A stretch of 59,698 nucleotides of DNA from an uncultured Oscillospiraceae bacterium (lineage in GTDB: Bacteria > Bacillota > Clostridia > Oscillospirales > Ruminococcaceae), in assembly GCA_949743955.1 (NCBI GenBank), contig CATJVQ010000024.1, positions 1-59,698 on the forward strand, written 5' to 3'. A program made the translations under genes and the position numbers. Below are positions 41,746-49,774 of the stretch, piece by piece (position 1 is the stretch's first letter; each line of letters begins with the position of its first letter). The notes under the pieces were generated by a model. That model was given only the letters and a program-made list of their open reading frames with translations. It was not told the DNA's origin and searched no databases.

Positions 41746-42306
41746 CTATGCCCCAAAAACAGGAAGTTCGCCCCGCCGGCGCAGAGCGTCGATTTTAAGC
41801 AGCGCGAGCTGAGTTTTCGCGTCGCAGATGCGCCCGTCGAGCACCATGGCGATGGCTTCATCGAACGGGACACGCAGAATATCCAGAAACTCGTCCTCGT
41901 CCAGATGCTGGGCGACCGGGGTCAGATCGGCGGCATAATAGAGGTAGGTGATCTCCGTATCATAGGCGGGGGTGGGGTAGAGACAACCCAGCGAGCGATA
42001 GATGCCCGCCTCGCGCCCGACTTCCTCCGAGAGTTCCCGCCGCCCGCACGCAGCCGGATCCTCCCCGCGCTCGAGCTTACCGGCCGGCAGCTCAATGAGC
42101 TCCTTCCCGAACGGATAGCGGAACTGCCGCACGAAGAGGACAGTCCCGTCCGCCTCCACCGGGGCGACGCACACGCCGCCGGAATGGTCGATGACTTCCC
42201 GCTCGGCCTGCCGGCCGTTTTCTAAGAGAACCTCGTCCCGCCGCAGGTGGACGACGCGTCCGTCAAAAATGGGCTGGGAGGAGAGCATTTTTTCAAAATG
42301 ATTCAC
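41746..42306 (-). CDS. NUDIX hydrolase (ADP-ribose pyrophosphatase type)
   Basis: A 186-residue enzyme. The Nudix box GX5EX7REUXEEXGU is GKLERGEDPAACGRRELSEE plus VGREAG. VLFVRQFRYPFGKELIELPA upstream is typical of the NudF group that cleaves ADP-ribose to AMP and ribose 5-phosphate. GTG 42306 is preceded by AGAGGCG; upstream in-frame ATGs lie across the promoter. A TATACT -10 box is at 42357-42352. Confidence 0.88.
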   Translation of the reverse strand: MNHFEKMLSSQPIFDGRVVHLRRDEVLLENGRQAEREVIDHSGGVCVAPVEADGTVLFVRQFRYPFGKELIELPAGKLERGEDPAACGRRELSEEVGREAGIYRSLGCLYPTPAYDTEITYLYYAADLTPVAQHLDEDEFLDILRVPFDEAIAMVLDGRICDAKTQLALLKIDALRRRGELPVFGA

Positions 42307-42389
42307 GTCTGGCGCCTCTTTTCTATGTGAAAGGATGAAACTCTCTCTCTTAGTATACCATAAAATTTTGATTTTCGGAAGATGGCGGA

Positions 42390-42502
42390 GACAGAAAAAA
42401 GCAGCCACGCGGTGCGGCTGCTTTTTCCCGTTTGAGGTGTGTTTTGAGGAGGGTAGAGCAGTACCCGGAACGCGTGCGGCACAGCGTTCTCATTGGGTAC
42501 GA
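42390..42502 (-). ncRNA. Candidate small RNA between the NUDIX gene and lexA
   Basis: On the minus strand a TATAAT box (42512-42507) is followed by about 110 bases ending in a terminator (42396-42406 paired with 42416-42426, then TTTTTT). The 5' half forms a stable stem: GTACCC with GGGTAC (42495-42500 with 42461-42466), then GAACGC with GCGTTC and GTG with CAC inside. The 3' half is unpaired and C/U-rich (CTACCCTCCTC), resembling anti-Shine-Dalgarno stretches of regulatory RNAs. No protein of useful length is encoded. The NUDIX gene has its own promoter, so a simple leader is less likely. Confidence 0.5.
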
Positions 42503-42601
42503 GTCTATTATACCTGATTCCCAAAATCGTTTGTTAAAGCGGTATGAATAAAGGTTTAACTTACATAAGCGGATTTCTGAACAATCGATCCGAAAATTTG
42601 T

Positions 42602-42630
42602 TTGCGTTTTTTATCCATATATGGTATACT
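42602..42630 (+). promoter_or_regulatory. Promoter of lexA with palindromic spacer
   Basis: TTGCGT (42602-42607), a 17-base spacer and TATACT (42625-42630). The spacer contains the palindrome CCATATATGG (42615-42624). A standard Gram-positive SOS box (CGAAC-N4-GTTCG type) was not found upstream. Confidence 0.6.
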
Positions 42631-42678
42631 GACTCTGAAACAGAATTTTAAATGCGGACCGAGAGGGAGGCGTTTTGA

Positions 42679-43278
42679 ATGATAAACGAGATTCACAAGC
42701 AGGTGCTGGATTTTATTATGGATAATATTGAGCAGATGGGATATCCGCCTTCCGTGCGGGAAATCTGCCACAAGCTGCACATCAAGTCGACATCGACCGT
42801 GCATAAATACCTCGGCGATCTGGAGGAGGCCGGCTATATCGAGCGCGAGAACGCGAAAAACCGCTCCATCCGCGTGGTGCGGCAGTCGGGCGGGGGCGGA
42901 CAGGTGCTGCACGTGCCCATGCTCGGCAACGTGGCGGCGGGCGAGCCCATCCCGGCTATCGAGCAGGCGGGGGAGTTCATCGCGTTTGAGACCTCGCGCT
43001 ATCAGCGCGGCGATCTGTTCGCGCTGCACGTCAAAGGGGAGAGCATGATCGAGGCCGGCATCTTCGACGGAGACTATATCGTCGCGCGCAGGACACCTGT
43101 TGTGCACAACGGGGAGATGGCTGTCGTCCTCGTGGAGGACGAGGCCACTGTCAAGACGTTCTATAAGGAAGATGGACACTACCGCCTCCAGCCGGAAAAC
43201 AGCTCGATGGAGCCCATCATCGTCGAGTCGGCCAGCGTGCTCGGGCGGGTCATTGCTGTGTTGCGCTATCTGGAGTAG
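42679..43278 (+). CDS. lexA: LexA repressor
   Basis: A 199-residue SOS repressor and self-cleaving peptidase. The N-terminal winged helix contains GYPPSVREICHKLHIKSTST. The Ala-Gly cleavage site is in NVAAGEPIPA near residue 95. The catalytic Ser lies in VKGESMIEAGI and the Lys in EATVKTFYKE. GGGAGGCGTTTTGA precedes the ATG. The last 29 bases overlap the 3' end of the convergent DUF2087 gene. Confidence 0.95.
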   Translation: MINEIHKQVLDFIMDNIEQMGYPPSVREICHKLHIKSTSTVHKYLGDLEEAGYIERENAKNRSIRVVRQSGGGGQVLHVPMLGNVAAGEPIPAIEQAGEFIAFETSRYQRGDLFALHVKGESMIEAGIFDGDYIVARRTPVVHNGEMAVVLVEDEATVKTFYKEDGHYRLQPENSSMEPIIVESASVLGRVIAVLRYLE

Positions 43279-44041
43279 GCGTTTTGCCGGGGAGGCTCCC
43301 CTTCACCCAGTAGGTACTGCAGTCACGTTCGCGGTCGAGGAAGCCGTATTCAATGAGATAGCGCCGCAGGGTGACGTAATCGGCGTAAATGGGGCGCAGG
43401 ATATCGTTGACCTCCTTCTCTGTATAGAGGCGGGAGCGCTCGAATTCCTCGAGAATGCGCCGGAGGACAACGACCTTCTTCTTCTCCTTTTTGGAAAACA
43501 CCCGGAGCCGCAGAGGGGAGAGCGAATAGAACTGCGTGGAGAGGATTTTTTCCTCCTCGGGCGTGGTTGTTTCGTACCGTTCGTCGAGCATGGACGCGCA
43601 GGACGGTATCTCGATGAGCTCCTCCTCCGCGTTCCCCTCGCAGGCCAGCTCATAGATGGCCAGATACATCCTCGCCTGTTTGGCCCTCTCACGGAAGGTG
43701 AAGCGCTGGTGCCGCACCGTGGACGCTGTGACCCCCATCCGGGAGGCGATCTGTGCGTCCGATAGGCCCGCGTGCATCAGGGTGAGGAGTTCCCGCTGGT
43801 TGGGTGTCAGGCCGGTATACCGTTTATCGAAGCCGCAGAGTATGGCGAACAGATCGCCGTGCTCTGCGGCGATGTGTGTTTTTACGGCGCGTTTTGCGGT
43901 GAGAAAGCGCTCTCCGGACGGATAGACCTCCTCTTCGTCGAACGCCTTTCCGCAGATGGAGCAGATGAAGGCCCCCTTCTCCCCGTCATAGACAAATCCC
44001 TGCTTGAGTTCCTCGAGCGTTGTGTTGATGAGTTCAGACAT
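43250..44041 (-). CDS. DUF2087 regulator with LuxR-type helix-turn-helix and C2H2-like finger
   Basis: A 263-residue protein with three parts. Residues 25-62 hold a finger-like arrangement, C27-x2-C30 and H56-x4-H61. Residues 75-125 are a LuxR-type helix-turn-helix (LTPNQRELLTLMHAGLSDAQ and a following SRMGVTASTVRHQRFTFRER). The C-terminal 80 residues match DUF2087 (RVFSKKEKKKVVVLRRILEE, DYVTLRRYLIEYGFLDRE). It is presumably a DNA-binding transcription regulator; its signal and targets are unknown. AAAGGAGGGAAATT precedes the ATG. Confidence 0.85.
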   Translation of the reverse strand: MSELINTTLEELKQGFVYDGEKGAFICSICGKAFDEEEVYPSGERFLTAKRAVKTHIAAEHGDLFAILCGFDKRYTGLTPNQRELLTLMHAGLSDAQIASRMGVTASTVRHQRFTFRERAKQARMYLAIYELACEGNAEEELIEIPSCASMLDERYETTTPEEEKILSTQFYSLSPLRLRVFSKKEKKKVVVLRRILEEFERSRLYTEKEVNDILRPIYADYVTLRRYLIEYGFLDRERDCSTYWVKGSLPGKTPTPDSATQQ

Positions 44042-44070
44042 AATTTCCCTCCTTTAAATATTATAAATGT

Positions 44071-44099
44071 ATTATAAAATGGTTTATTGATTTTGTCAA
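44071..44099 (-). promoter_or_regulatory. Promoter of the DUF2087 regulator gene
   Basis: TTGACA (44099-44094), a 17-base spacer and TATAAT (44076-44071) on the minus strand: a consensus sigma-A promoter. Confidence 0.9.
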
Positions 44100-44163
44100 C
44101 CAAAATCTTTTATCATGAAAATGCCCTTCTCTAGCATATCCATAAAGAGGAAGGAGGGGGGAA

Positions 44164-45060
44164 ATGAGGATTTTTACATTTCATCTGAAAAAACGGGCGC
44201 TGGCGGTGGTGGGATGCGCTGCCCTGCTCGCGGTGGGGATAGGCGCGGGCGCCGGTATCGGCCGGGTGAGGATGGCGGCGGGAAAGCCGAAGAGCGTCTT
44301 CCTGCCGGCGGTGATGTACCACCACATTCTGGAGGACGGGCATCTTCTGGGGGACTATGTGATCACCCCCGGCCAGCTCGAAAGCGATATGCAGTATCTG
44401 CGCGAGCAGGGGTATACAGCGGTGCTGCCCCGGGAAGCTGCGGCGTGGGTGCGGGGCGAGGGGGATCTGCCGGAGAAGCCGGTGCTCATCACGTTTGACG
44501 ATGGCAACCGCAGCGCGGCGGTCTACGCGGCACCGATTCTGGAGCGCCATGGCATGCGGGGGACGCTTGCGGTCATCGGCATCCACAGTGAGAAATATTC
44601 CCTCTCCGGAGACGATAACGTGGCCTATGCGCACGCCTCGTGGGACGAACTGAAGGCGCTGGAGGAGTGCGGCATCTTTGAGATCGCTAACCACACCTAC
44701 AATATGCACGAGGAGCAGACGCCGCGGCGCGGGACACTCCGGAACCCTGGCGAGCCGCTTGAGGACTACCGGGCCGCGCTGCGGGACGATTTGTCCACCT
44801 GCCAGCAGCTTCTCGAGGCTGCGACGGGGCATATCCCCACCACGTTTGTCTACCCCTACGGCTTCATCGACGAGGCGGCGGATGATGTCATCCGGGATCT
44901 GGAGTTCTCCGCCACCCTCGGCGTGGAGGAGAAGGTCTCCACGCTCGTGCGGGGGGATCCGGAGACGCTGCGGGGTATCGGCCGTTTCAACCGCCCCTAT
45001 TCGGCCTCCACAGCATCCTTCTTTGAGCGGATATTTTCCCAGATCCCGGAAAAGGAATAG
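44164..45060 (+). CDS. Polysaccharide deacetylase (NodB domain), membrane-anchored
   Basis: A 298-residue CE4-type enzyme with an N-terminal membrane anchor (about residues 11-33), so it acts outside the membrane on peptidoglycan or another acetylated glycan. The metal and catalytic motif is ITFDDG (Asp112, Asp113), and the second metal motif H-T-x3-H is His177 to His182. The final motif is FVYPYGFIDE. GGAAGGAGGGGGGAA precedes the ATG. It is probably transcribed alone. Confidence 0.88.
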   Translation: MRIFTFHLKKRALAVVGCAALLAVGIGAGAGIGRVRMAAGKPKSVFLPAVMYHHILEDGHLLGDYVITPGQLESDMQYLREQGYTAVLPREAAAWVRGEGDLPEKPVLITFDDGNRSAAVYAAPILERHGMRGTLAVIGIHSEKYSLSGDDNVAYAHASWDELKALEECGIFEIANHTYNMHEEQTPRRGTLRNPGEPLEDYRAALRDDLSTCQQLLEAATGHIPTTFVYPYGFIDEAADDVIRDLEFSATLGVEEKVSTLVRGDPETLRGIGRFNRPYSASTASFFERIFSQIPEKE

Positions 45061-45169
45061 TTCCGCAAGGGTCCGCGATGCAAGGCAAAATATGGGCGGA
45101 CTTGGACCCTGAGATTTGGAATCCCCCTTTTTATGCGGTATTTTCGCGTGTATCCGAAAAATCCAGAGC

Positions 45170-45198
45170 GTGACAAGGCTGTTTTTTTGTGATATAAT
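45170..45198 (+). promoter_or_regulatory. Promoter of the RNA methyltransferase gene
   Basis: GTGACA (45170-45175), a 17-base spacer and TATAAT (45193-45198). Upstream, AGGGTCC and GGACCCT (about 45069-45112) form a long-range inverted repeat after the deacetylase gene. Confidence 0.7.
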
Positions 45199-45290
45199 AG
45201 ACACAATAGGCAGGAGGAAAGCAGCAGGACGGGAATCTGAGGGAATCGCATGGGCTGTGCGTGTACACGGCCGAGGAGCTTGGAGGGATC

Positions 45291-46436
45291 ATGAAGTATA
45301 AAATCGTCTGTCCGTGTCTGTTCGGGTTGGAAAGTGTTCTCAAACAGGAGATCATCCGCATGGGAGGGGATGAAATCAGCGTCAGCGACGGGCGCGTGTC
45401 GTTTATTGGGGGCGTGGAGATGATTGCGCGCGCAAACATCTGCCTGCGAACTGCCGAGCGTGTGCTGGTGTGTCTGGGAGAGTTCTGCGCCACCTCGTTC
45501 ACGGAGCTGTTCGATCAGACCTACGCACTGCCCTTTGAACAGATCATCGGGCGGAAGGACAGGTTCCCTGTCCAGGGCTGGAGCCTCGACAGCAAGCTGC
45601 GCAGCGTGCCAGACTGCCAGGCCATCATCAAGAAAGCTGCTGCGAAGCGTCTGGGCGCCAAATACGGCGCCGCATGGCTCGAGGAGACCGGCGCGCTGTG
45701 CCAGATACGCTTCTCCATCCGCAAGGACAATGTCGCCGTGATGATCGACGCTTCCGGCGAGGGGCTACATAAGCGCGGCTATCGGGAGAACGCCAACATT
45801 GCTCCCATCCGGGAGACCCTCGCGGCAGGGATCATCGACATTGCCCGCATTTACGACGACAGCTACCTCTGTGATCCGTTCTGCGGCTCGGGGACCATCC
45901 TCATCGAAGGAGCTATGCACGCCATGCGCATTGCGCCCGGCCTGCGCAGGCGCTTTGCCTGTGAGGACTGGGGCGCTACCCCGCGCCGGGTTTTTAACGA
46001 CGAACGCCAGCGCGCGTTCGGCCTTATCCGGCGCGACGCGTCCTTTGAAGCGCAGGGATACGACATTGACCCGGCCGCGGTGGAGCTCACACTCCAGAAC
46101 GCCGAGAAGGCGGGCGTTGCCAGCCGTGTCCATGCGGCGATACAGCCGGTGAGCGAACTGAGCATCGACAGGGAGCGTGCCGCCGTCATCTGCAATCCGC
46201 CGTATGGGGAGCGGATGCTGGAAATCAAGGCCGCCAACGAGGTGTACCGCCAGATGGGCCGCGTCATGCGGCGCCTGAACGCGCGCAAATACGTCATCTC
46301 CCCGAGCGACGATTTCGAGCTGCTCTACGGCCAGCCCGCCGAGCGCCGCCGCAAGCTCTATAACGGCATGATCCGCTGCCAGCTCTTCTGCTATGGCGGC
46401 CGTACCGAACGGCATAAGTCTGTACAGGCGCGGTGA
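45291..46436 (+). CDS. THUMP-domain 23S rRNA (guanine-N2) methyltransferase, RlmL/YpsC-like
   Basis: A 381-residue SAM-dependent RNA methyltransferase. The N-terminal THUMP domain spans about residues 1-155 (KIVCPCLFGLESVLKQEI). The Rossmann SAM site follows, with LCDPFCGSGTILIEGAMHA, and the catalytic motif is VICNPPYGERML, typical of N2-guanine methyltransferases. GGAGGGATC precedes ATG 45291; an ATG ten codons upstream lacks a ribosome binding site. It is the last core gene before the AT-rich island. Confidence 0.9.
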   Translation: MKYKIVCPCLFGLESVLKQEIIRMGGDEISVSDGRVSFIGGVEMIARANICLRTAERVLVCLGEFCATSFTELFDQTYALPFEQIIGRKDRFPVQGWSLDSKLRSVPDCQAIIKKAAAKRLGAKYGAAWLEETGALCQIRFSIRKDNVAVMIDASGEGLHKRGYRENANIAPIRETLAAGIIDIARIYDDSYLCDPFCGSGTILIEGAMHAMRIAPGLRRRFACEDWGATPRRVFNDERQRAFGLIRRDASFEAQGYDIDPAAVELTLQNAEKAGVASRVHAAIQPVSELSIDRERAAVICNPPYGERMLEIKAANEVYRQMGRVMRRLNARKYVISPSDDFELLYGQPAERRRKLYNGMIRCQLFCYGGRTERHKSVQAR

Positions 46437-46485
46437 GGAATGTATTTGACTGTATAGAGAAGTATATCTTTTAATGTACTCATAG

Positions 46486-46529
46486 ATTAAAGCAGGCGGT
46501 TTTTCACTTGAAAAACCGCCTGCTTTAAT
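46486..46529 (+). terminator. Terminator at the left edge of the island
   Basis: A 19-bp perfect stem (46486-46504 with 46511-46529) around six bases. It ends the methyltransferase transcript and may also insulate the following AT-rich region. Confidence 0.85.
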
Positions 46530-46540
46530 ATCGCTTTTAA

Positions 46541-46775
46541 GTGTCAACGCTAAAGAAGATGAAGGTTATCTGTGATCGTATTGGCGTGGCGTAATTCAAA
46601 ATGTTTCCCCGCAACCTGCGGCATCTCTTCACCAAAAACCTCTACCAAGCCTGTCGGGATGTGAATGAACGGGCGAATGCGCTGGGTTATTCCAGCACCG
46701 AGATGGTTTGTAATGTACCTCATTGCCAGCGAAGTAGAGCACAAATGGCAGATGGAACGACTCGGATTCATTTAA
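46541..46775 (+). pseudogene. Decayed C-terminal end of a tyrosine recombinase
   Basis: In one frame the sequence reads LKKMKVICDRIGVA, stop, FKMFPRNLRHLFTKNLYQA and then ANALGYSSTEM. After a one-base shift it continues MYLIASEVEHKWQMERLGFI and a stop. This order matches the end of clostridial tyrosine recombinases: the LRHLF box holding the catalytic Arg, the LGHSS box (here LGYSS, His replaced) and a short C-terminal tail. An in-frame stop, a frameshift, loss of the His and absence of the N-terminal two thirds show it is dead. Confidence 0.65.
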
Positions 46776-47056
46776 TATGAATAATACAAATTGAATAATA
46801 AGACATAATTTTTTGTTTCCAATATGTAAATAACAATTTTTGTGATAGAAAGATCGGGAGGATAGAGGGAATATAAATGTATATATTTTCCATATAATTG
46901 AGTTTGAGATGCAAAAATAAGCCTAACTCTTGCGATTTTGCATTTTTTGTGATATTATATCGTTGTTCTATTGCGGACCTCAAAAAAGACAGTATCTTTT
47001 TTTACAAAGAATTTATACGAATTATATATTTTGTCTTTACACAGGAAATCAAATTC

Positions 47057-47500
47057 GTGACGGAGGAACTGGCAGCATATAGAAATAAAACGCTCTCTGC
47101 GGACACACTAGGCGGCGGATGGTATCCCTAAAACCAAGACGATATTCAACGATTCCTCACCGTTTATGAGAGCTTGGAACGAACGGAATATCTCCATCTG
47201 CTGAGGACAGCCAAGGCGATGGATGCGGTTCAGGAGGGAAAATTCGTTTGCAGCCAAAACACACATAAGCAGATTGCTATTATACCGATTTGCTTGAGGA
47301 TAGAAACCTTGAGCTTTTCCAACAGGAACAGTGTCTGGTCCGGGGCAGTATTTTTATCCCGGGATGGACAACCAATGTACAGAAACTATGTTTTGACTGT
47401 GATATGGAAAATGCAAAGATTTCACAAGGATTCAGGAACTCAAAAGACTTAAAAAAGTTATATCTGAATATAAAAGCGAAGTATCACGTTACTGGAGGAG
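47057..47500 (+). pseudogene. Broken gene of unknown function
   Basis: A frame beginning GTG 47057 reads TEELAAYRNKTLSADTLGGG, meets TAA at 47129-47131, continues with RFLTVYESLERTEYLHLLRT and then, after a frameshift near 47270, resumes as YYTDLLEDRNLELFQQEQCL followed by SIFIPGWTTNVQKL. The amino acid pattern looks like real protein, about 150 residues interrupted by one stop and one shift. I do not recognise the family. The region 46776-47056 is AT-rich and without a recognisable gene. Confidence 0.4.
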
Positions 47501-47548
47501 CAGGCGATAGAGCGACGGATGAAGGAGTAGCCGAGTGGGGGAGTAGGA

Positions 47549-48664
47549 GTGGCATCTGAAAGAATCTTGCAGATTGTATTCAGCATGAATCGAGCGGGAC
47601 TTGAAACAATGCTGATGAATTATTATCGTTGGATTGACAGGGATGCTATACAATTTGATTTTCTGATGCATCGCTCCCAGCGTTTCGATTATGATGGAGA
47701 AATCGAATTGCTTGGCGGCAGGATTTATAGGGTCCCGGAAATTTCTGTACGGACCTTTCCAGCTTACCTGAAGAGCCTGAGCCGCTTTTTTGCGGAACAC
47801 CCTGAATATCATATTGTCCATAGCCATTTAGACGCTCTGTCGGCGCCGGTGCTGTGCGCGGCGAAATATGCCGGTGTACCAGTTCGGATTGCCCACAGCC
47901 ATAATAACGGCTTTGAACCGAATAAAAAATATCCTGTTCGGCTGGTGGCAAAGCGGTTCATCCCCCTTTTTTCCACTGATCTTTGGGGATGCAGTGAAGA
48001 AGCCCTGAATTTTATGTTTGGGCAAGCGGCTCTGAAAGGCCAGGCAAATACTATTCTTCCAAATGCAATTGAGCTGTCCAATTTTTCCTTCGATTCAGCG
48101 GCGAGGGAACGTATTCGAGACAATTTGGGGCTGGAAGGGAAAACGGTTATTGGGCATGTAGGGCGGTTTTGCTACCAGAAAAACCAAGGCTTTTTGCTGA
48201 AAATTCTATTCGAATTGTGTCAAAAAGGCGAAAATGCCACTTTATTACTCATTGGAGCCGGCGAGGATGAACAGAAGATACGCAATCAGGCGGCACGGAT
48301 GGGGCTTGCAGAACGCACGTTGTTTCTTGGCCCTCAGCCGAGGGTGTCGGAGTTCTACAGCGCGATGGACGTTTTCGTTCTGCCCAGCCGGTTCGAGGGC
48401 TTCGGAATAGCGCTGCTGGAGGCGCAGGTCAATGGTCTGCCCTGCCTCTGTTCAGATACTGTTTCTCCGTCTTCGAATGTGACAGGGCAGGTGCGGCGGC
48501 TTTCGCTTGCGTCTGGGGCCGAAAAATGGGCACTGGAGACGGCACGGGTAATAAAAGAATCGCCTCACCGCATGGCGGCATCAAATTTTGCGCGGAACAG
48601 CGAATTTGAGATTAGCTGTGCCGCGCAAAAGCTGAAGGATAGGTATTTGGACTTGTTAAAATGA
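47549..48664 (+). CDS. Glycosyltransferase family 4 (GT-B fold)
   Basis: A 371-residue retaining glycosyltransferase for surface polysaccharide synthesis. The N-terminal acceptor domain begins ILQIVFSMNRAGLETMLMNY; the donor domain contains VIGHVGRFCYQKNQGFLLKI, and the E-x7-E motif is EGFGIALLEAQ with PSRFEGFG. The start is GTG 47549 with GGGGGAGTAGGA just upstream. AT-rich codon use differs from the surrounding core genes and suggests acquisition by transfer. Donor sugar and acceptor are unknown. Confidence 0.88.
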   Translation: MASERILQIVFSMNRAGLETMLMNYYRWIDRDAIQFDFLMHRSQRFDYDGEIELLGGRIYRVPEISVRTFPAYLKSLSRFFAEHPEYHIVHSHLDALSAPVLCAAKYAGVPVRIAHSHNNGFEPNKKYPVRLVAKRFIPLFSTDLWGCSEEALNFMFGQAALKGQANTILPNAIELSNFSFDSAARERIRDNLGLEGKTVIGHVGRFCYQKNQGFLLKILFELCQKGENATLLLIGAGEDEQKIRNQAARMGLAERTLFLGPQPRVSEFYSAMDVFVLPSRFEGFGIALLEAQVNGLPCLCSDTVSPSSNVTGQVRRLSLASGAEKWALETARVIKESPHRMAASNFARNSEFEISCAAQKLKDRYLDLLK

Positions 48665-48688
48665 CTTTGAGTTTGGGATGAAAAAGCG

Positions 48689-49018
48689 GTGACAGAACAT
48701 CAAAGGAAGTTATTGGAGCTTTTAAAGATATTTGCAGAAAAATGCGAAGAAAATAATCTACGACCATCCGTCAGTGTGCCATCCACATCCATAACCAAAA
48801 GCCTGATTTTCTCCGACAGCTATAGTCCTGCGGCGCAGAAACTGTTTTTGCTCAACCCGGTTTATTTGTTTATCCGATATTTCCGCAAAATTATCCTTGA
48901 GTTTACGATTCCATCGGTATATTTCCATCTGCTCATGGCAGCGTATGTCATAATTGTGCTGGGAATGGGCTGCTGGATGTATCGGAAATATAACACAAAA
49001 TTTCTATACCATGTGTGA
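48689..49018 (+). pseudogene. Chimeric frame: LicD start, antisense HAD fragment, ABC-2 permease end
   Basis: A 109-residue open frame made of three unrelated pieces. Residues 1-25 (TEHQRKLLELLKIFAEKCEE) match the start of LicD phosphotransferases. Bases 48761-48819 make no sense forwards, but on the minus strand they read LSEKIRLLVMDVDGTLTDGR, the first motif of KdsC/YrbI-type HAD phosphatases. From 48821 the frame reads YSPAAQKLFLLNPVYLFIRY and on to a final helix, the C-terminus of an ABC-2 polysaccharide-export permease. Its ATPase gene follows 9 bases later. The frame is open but a working product is unlikely. It looks like the junction left by deletion and inversion. Confidence 0.7.
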
Positions 49019-49027
49019 GGTGGAGCG

Positions 49028-49774
49028 ATGAGTATTCTGGAAGTAAGCCATGTCTCAATTCGCTACATGACAGGAGATTTCAAGGACATCGGATTAAAAG
49101 AATATGTGATACGCCATTTGAAGAAAGACTATCGGGTAGTCGAGTTCTGGGCGGACAAGAATATCACCTTTTCGTTGGAAAGAGGAGATATGCTCGGGAT
49201 TATCGGAACAAACGGCGCGGGAAAGTCGACGCTGCTTAAGGCCGTTTCAGGGATTATGGAGCCGACGCAGGGGCATGTCAAACGCAAGGGCACGATTGCT
49301 GCACTTCTTGAATTGGCAAGCGGCTTTGATAAAGAGCTTACTGTCAAGGAAAACGCCTATCTGCGCGGGGCGATGCTGGGATATACCCGCAAGTTCATGG
49401 ATGAAATGTATGAGCAAATTATCGAATTTGCAGAGCTGAAGGGGTTTGAGGATAGGCCGTTCAAGCATCTGTCCTCGGGGATGAAGAGCCGGTTGGCGTT
49501 TTCGATTGCGAGTATGGTAAAGCCGGATGTTTTAATCCTGGATGAGGTGCTGTCGGTGGGGGACGGCGCATTCCGCAAGAAAAGCGAAGCCAAGATGCGG
49601 GAAATTATGGGCGGAGGGACGACAACAATTTTGGTAAGTCATTCGATTGGCCAAGTGCGCCAGATGTGCAATAAGGTACTGTGGCTGCACAAAGGAGAGC
49701 AGAAAGAGTTTGGCGATGATGTAGAGGGCATCTGCGACCGGTACGAGGCATTTTTAGCAGGCAAAAAGAAGTAA
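49028..49774 (+). CDS. Polysaccharide-export ABC transporter ATPase (TagH/Wzt-like), orphan
   Basis: A 248-residue ATPase. Walker A is IGTNGAGKSTLL near residue 65, the signature is LSSGMKSRLAFSIAS, and Walker B is LILDEVLSVGDGAF, with the H-loop in VSHSIGQVRQM. The long N-terminal segment and the VGDGAFRKK motif are typical of the TagH/RfbB/Wzt group that exports teichoic acids or O-antigen-like polymers. Its permease is represented only by a C-terminal remnant just upstream, so as encoded here it lacks a partner. GGTGGAGC precedes the ATG. Confidence 0.88.
   Translation: MSILEVSHVSIRYMTGDFKDIGLKEYVIRHLKKDYRVVEFWADKNITFSLERGDMLGIIGTNGAGKSTLLKAVSGIMEPTQGHVKRKGTIAALLELASGFDKELTVKENAYLRGAMLGYTRKFMDEMYEQIIEFAELKGFEDRPFKHLSSGMKSRLAFSIASMVKPDVLILDEVLSVGDGAFRKKSEAKMREIMGGGTTTILVSHSIGQVRQMCNKVLWLHKGEQKEFGDDVEGICDRYEAFLAGKKK

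Noticed and set aside
42545-42600. A LexA (SOS) box upstream of lexA around GAACAATCGATCCG
   Set aside because: Only the GAAC half fits; the second half does not match GTTC, so it was not called.
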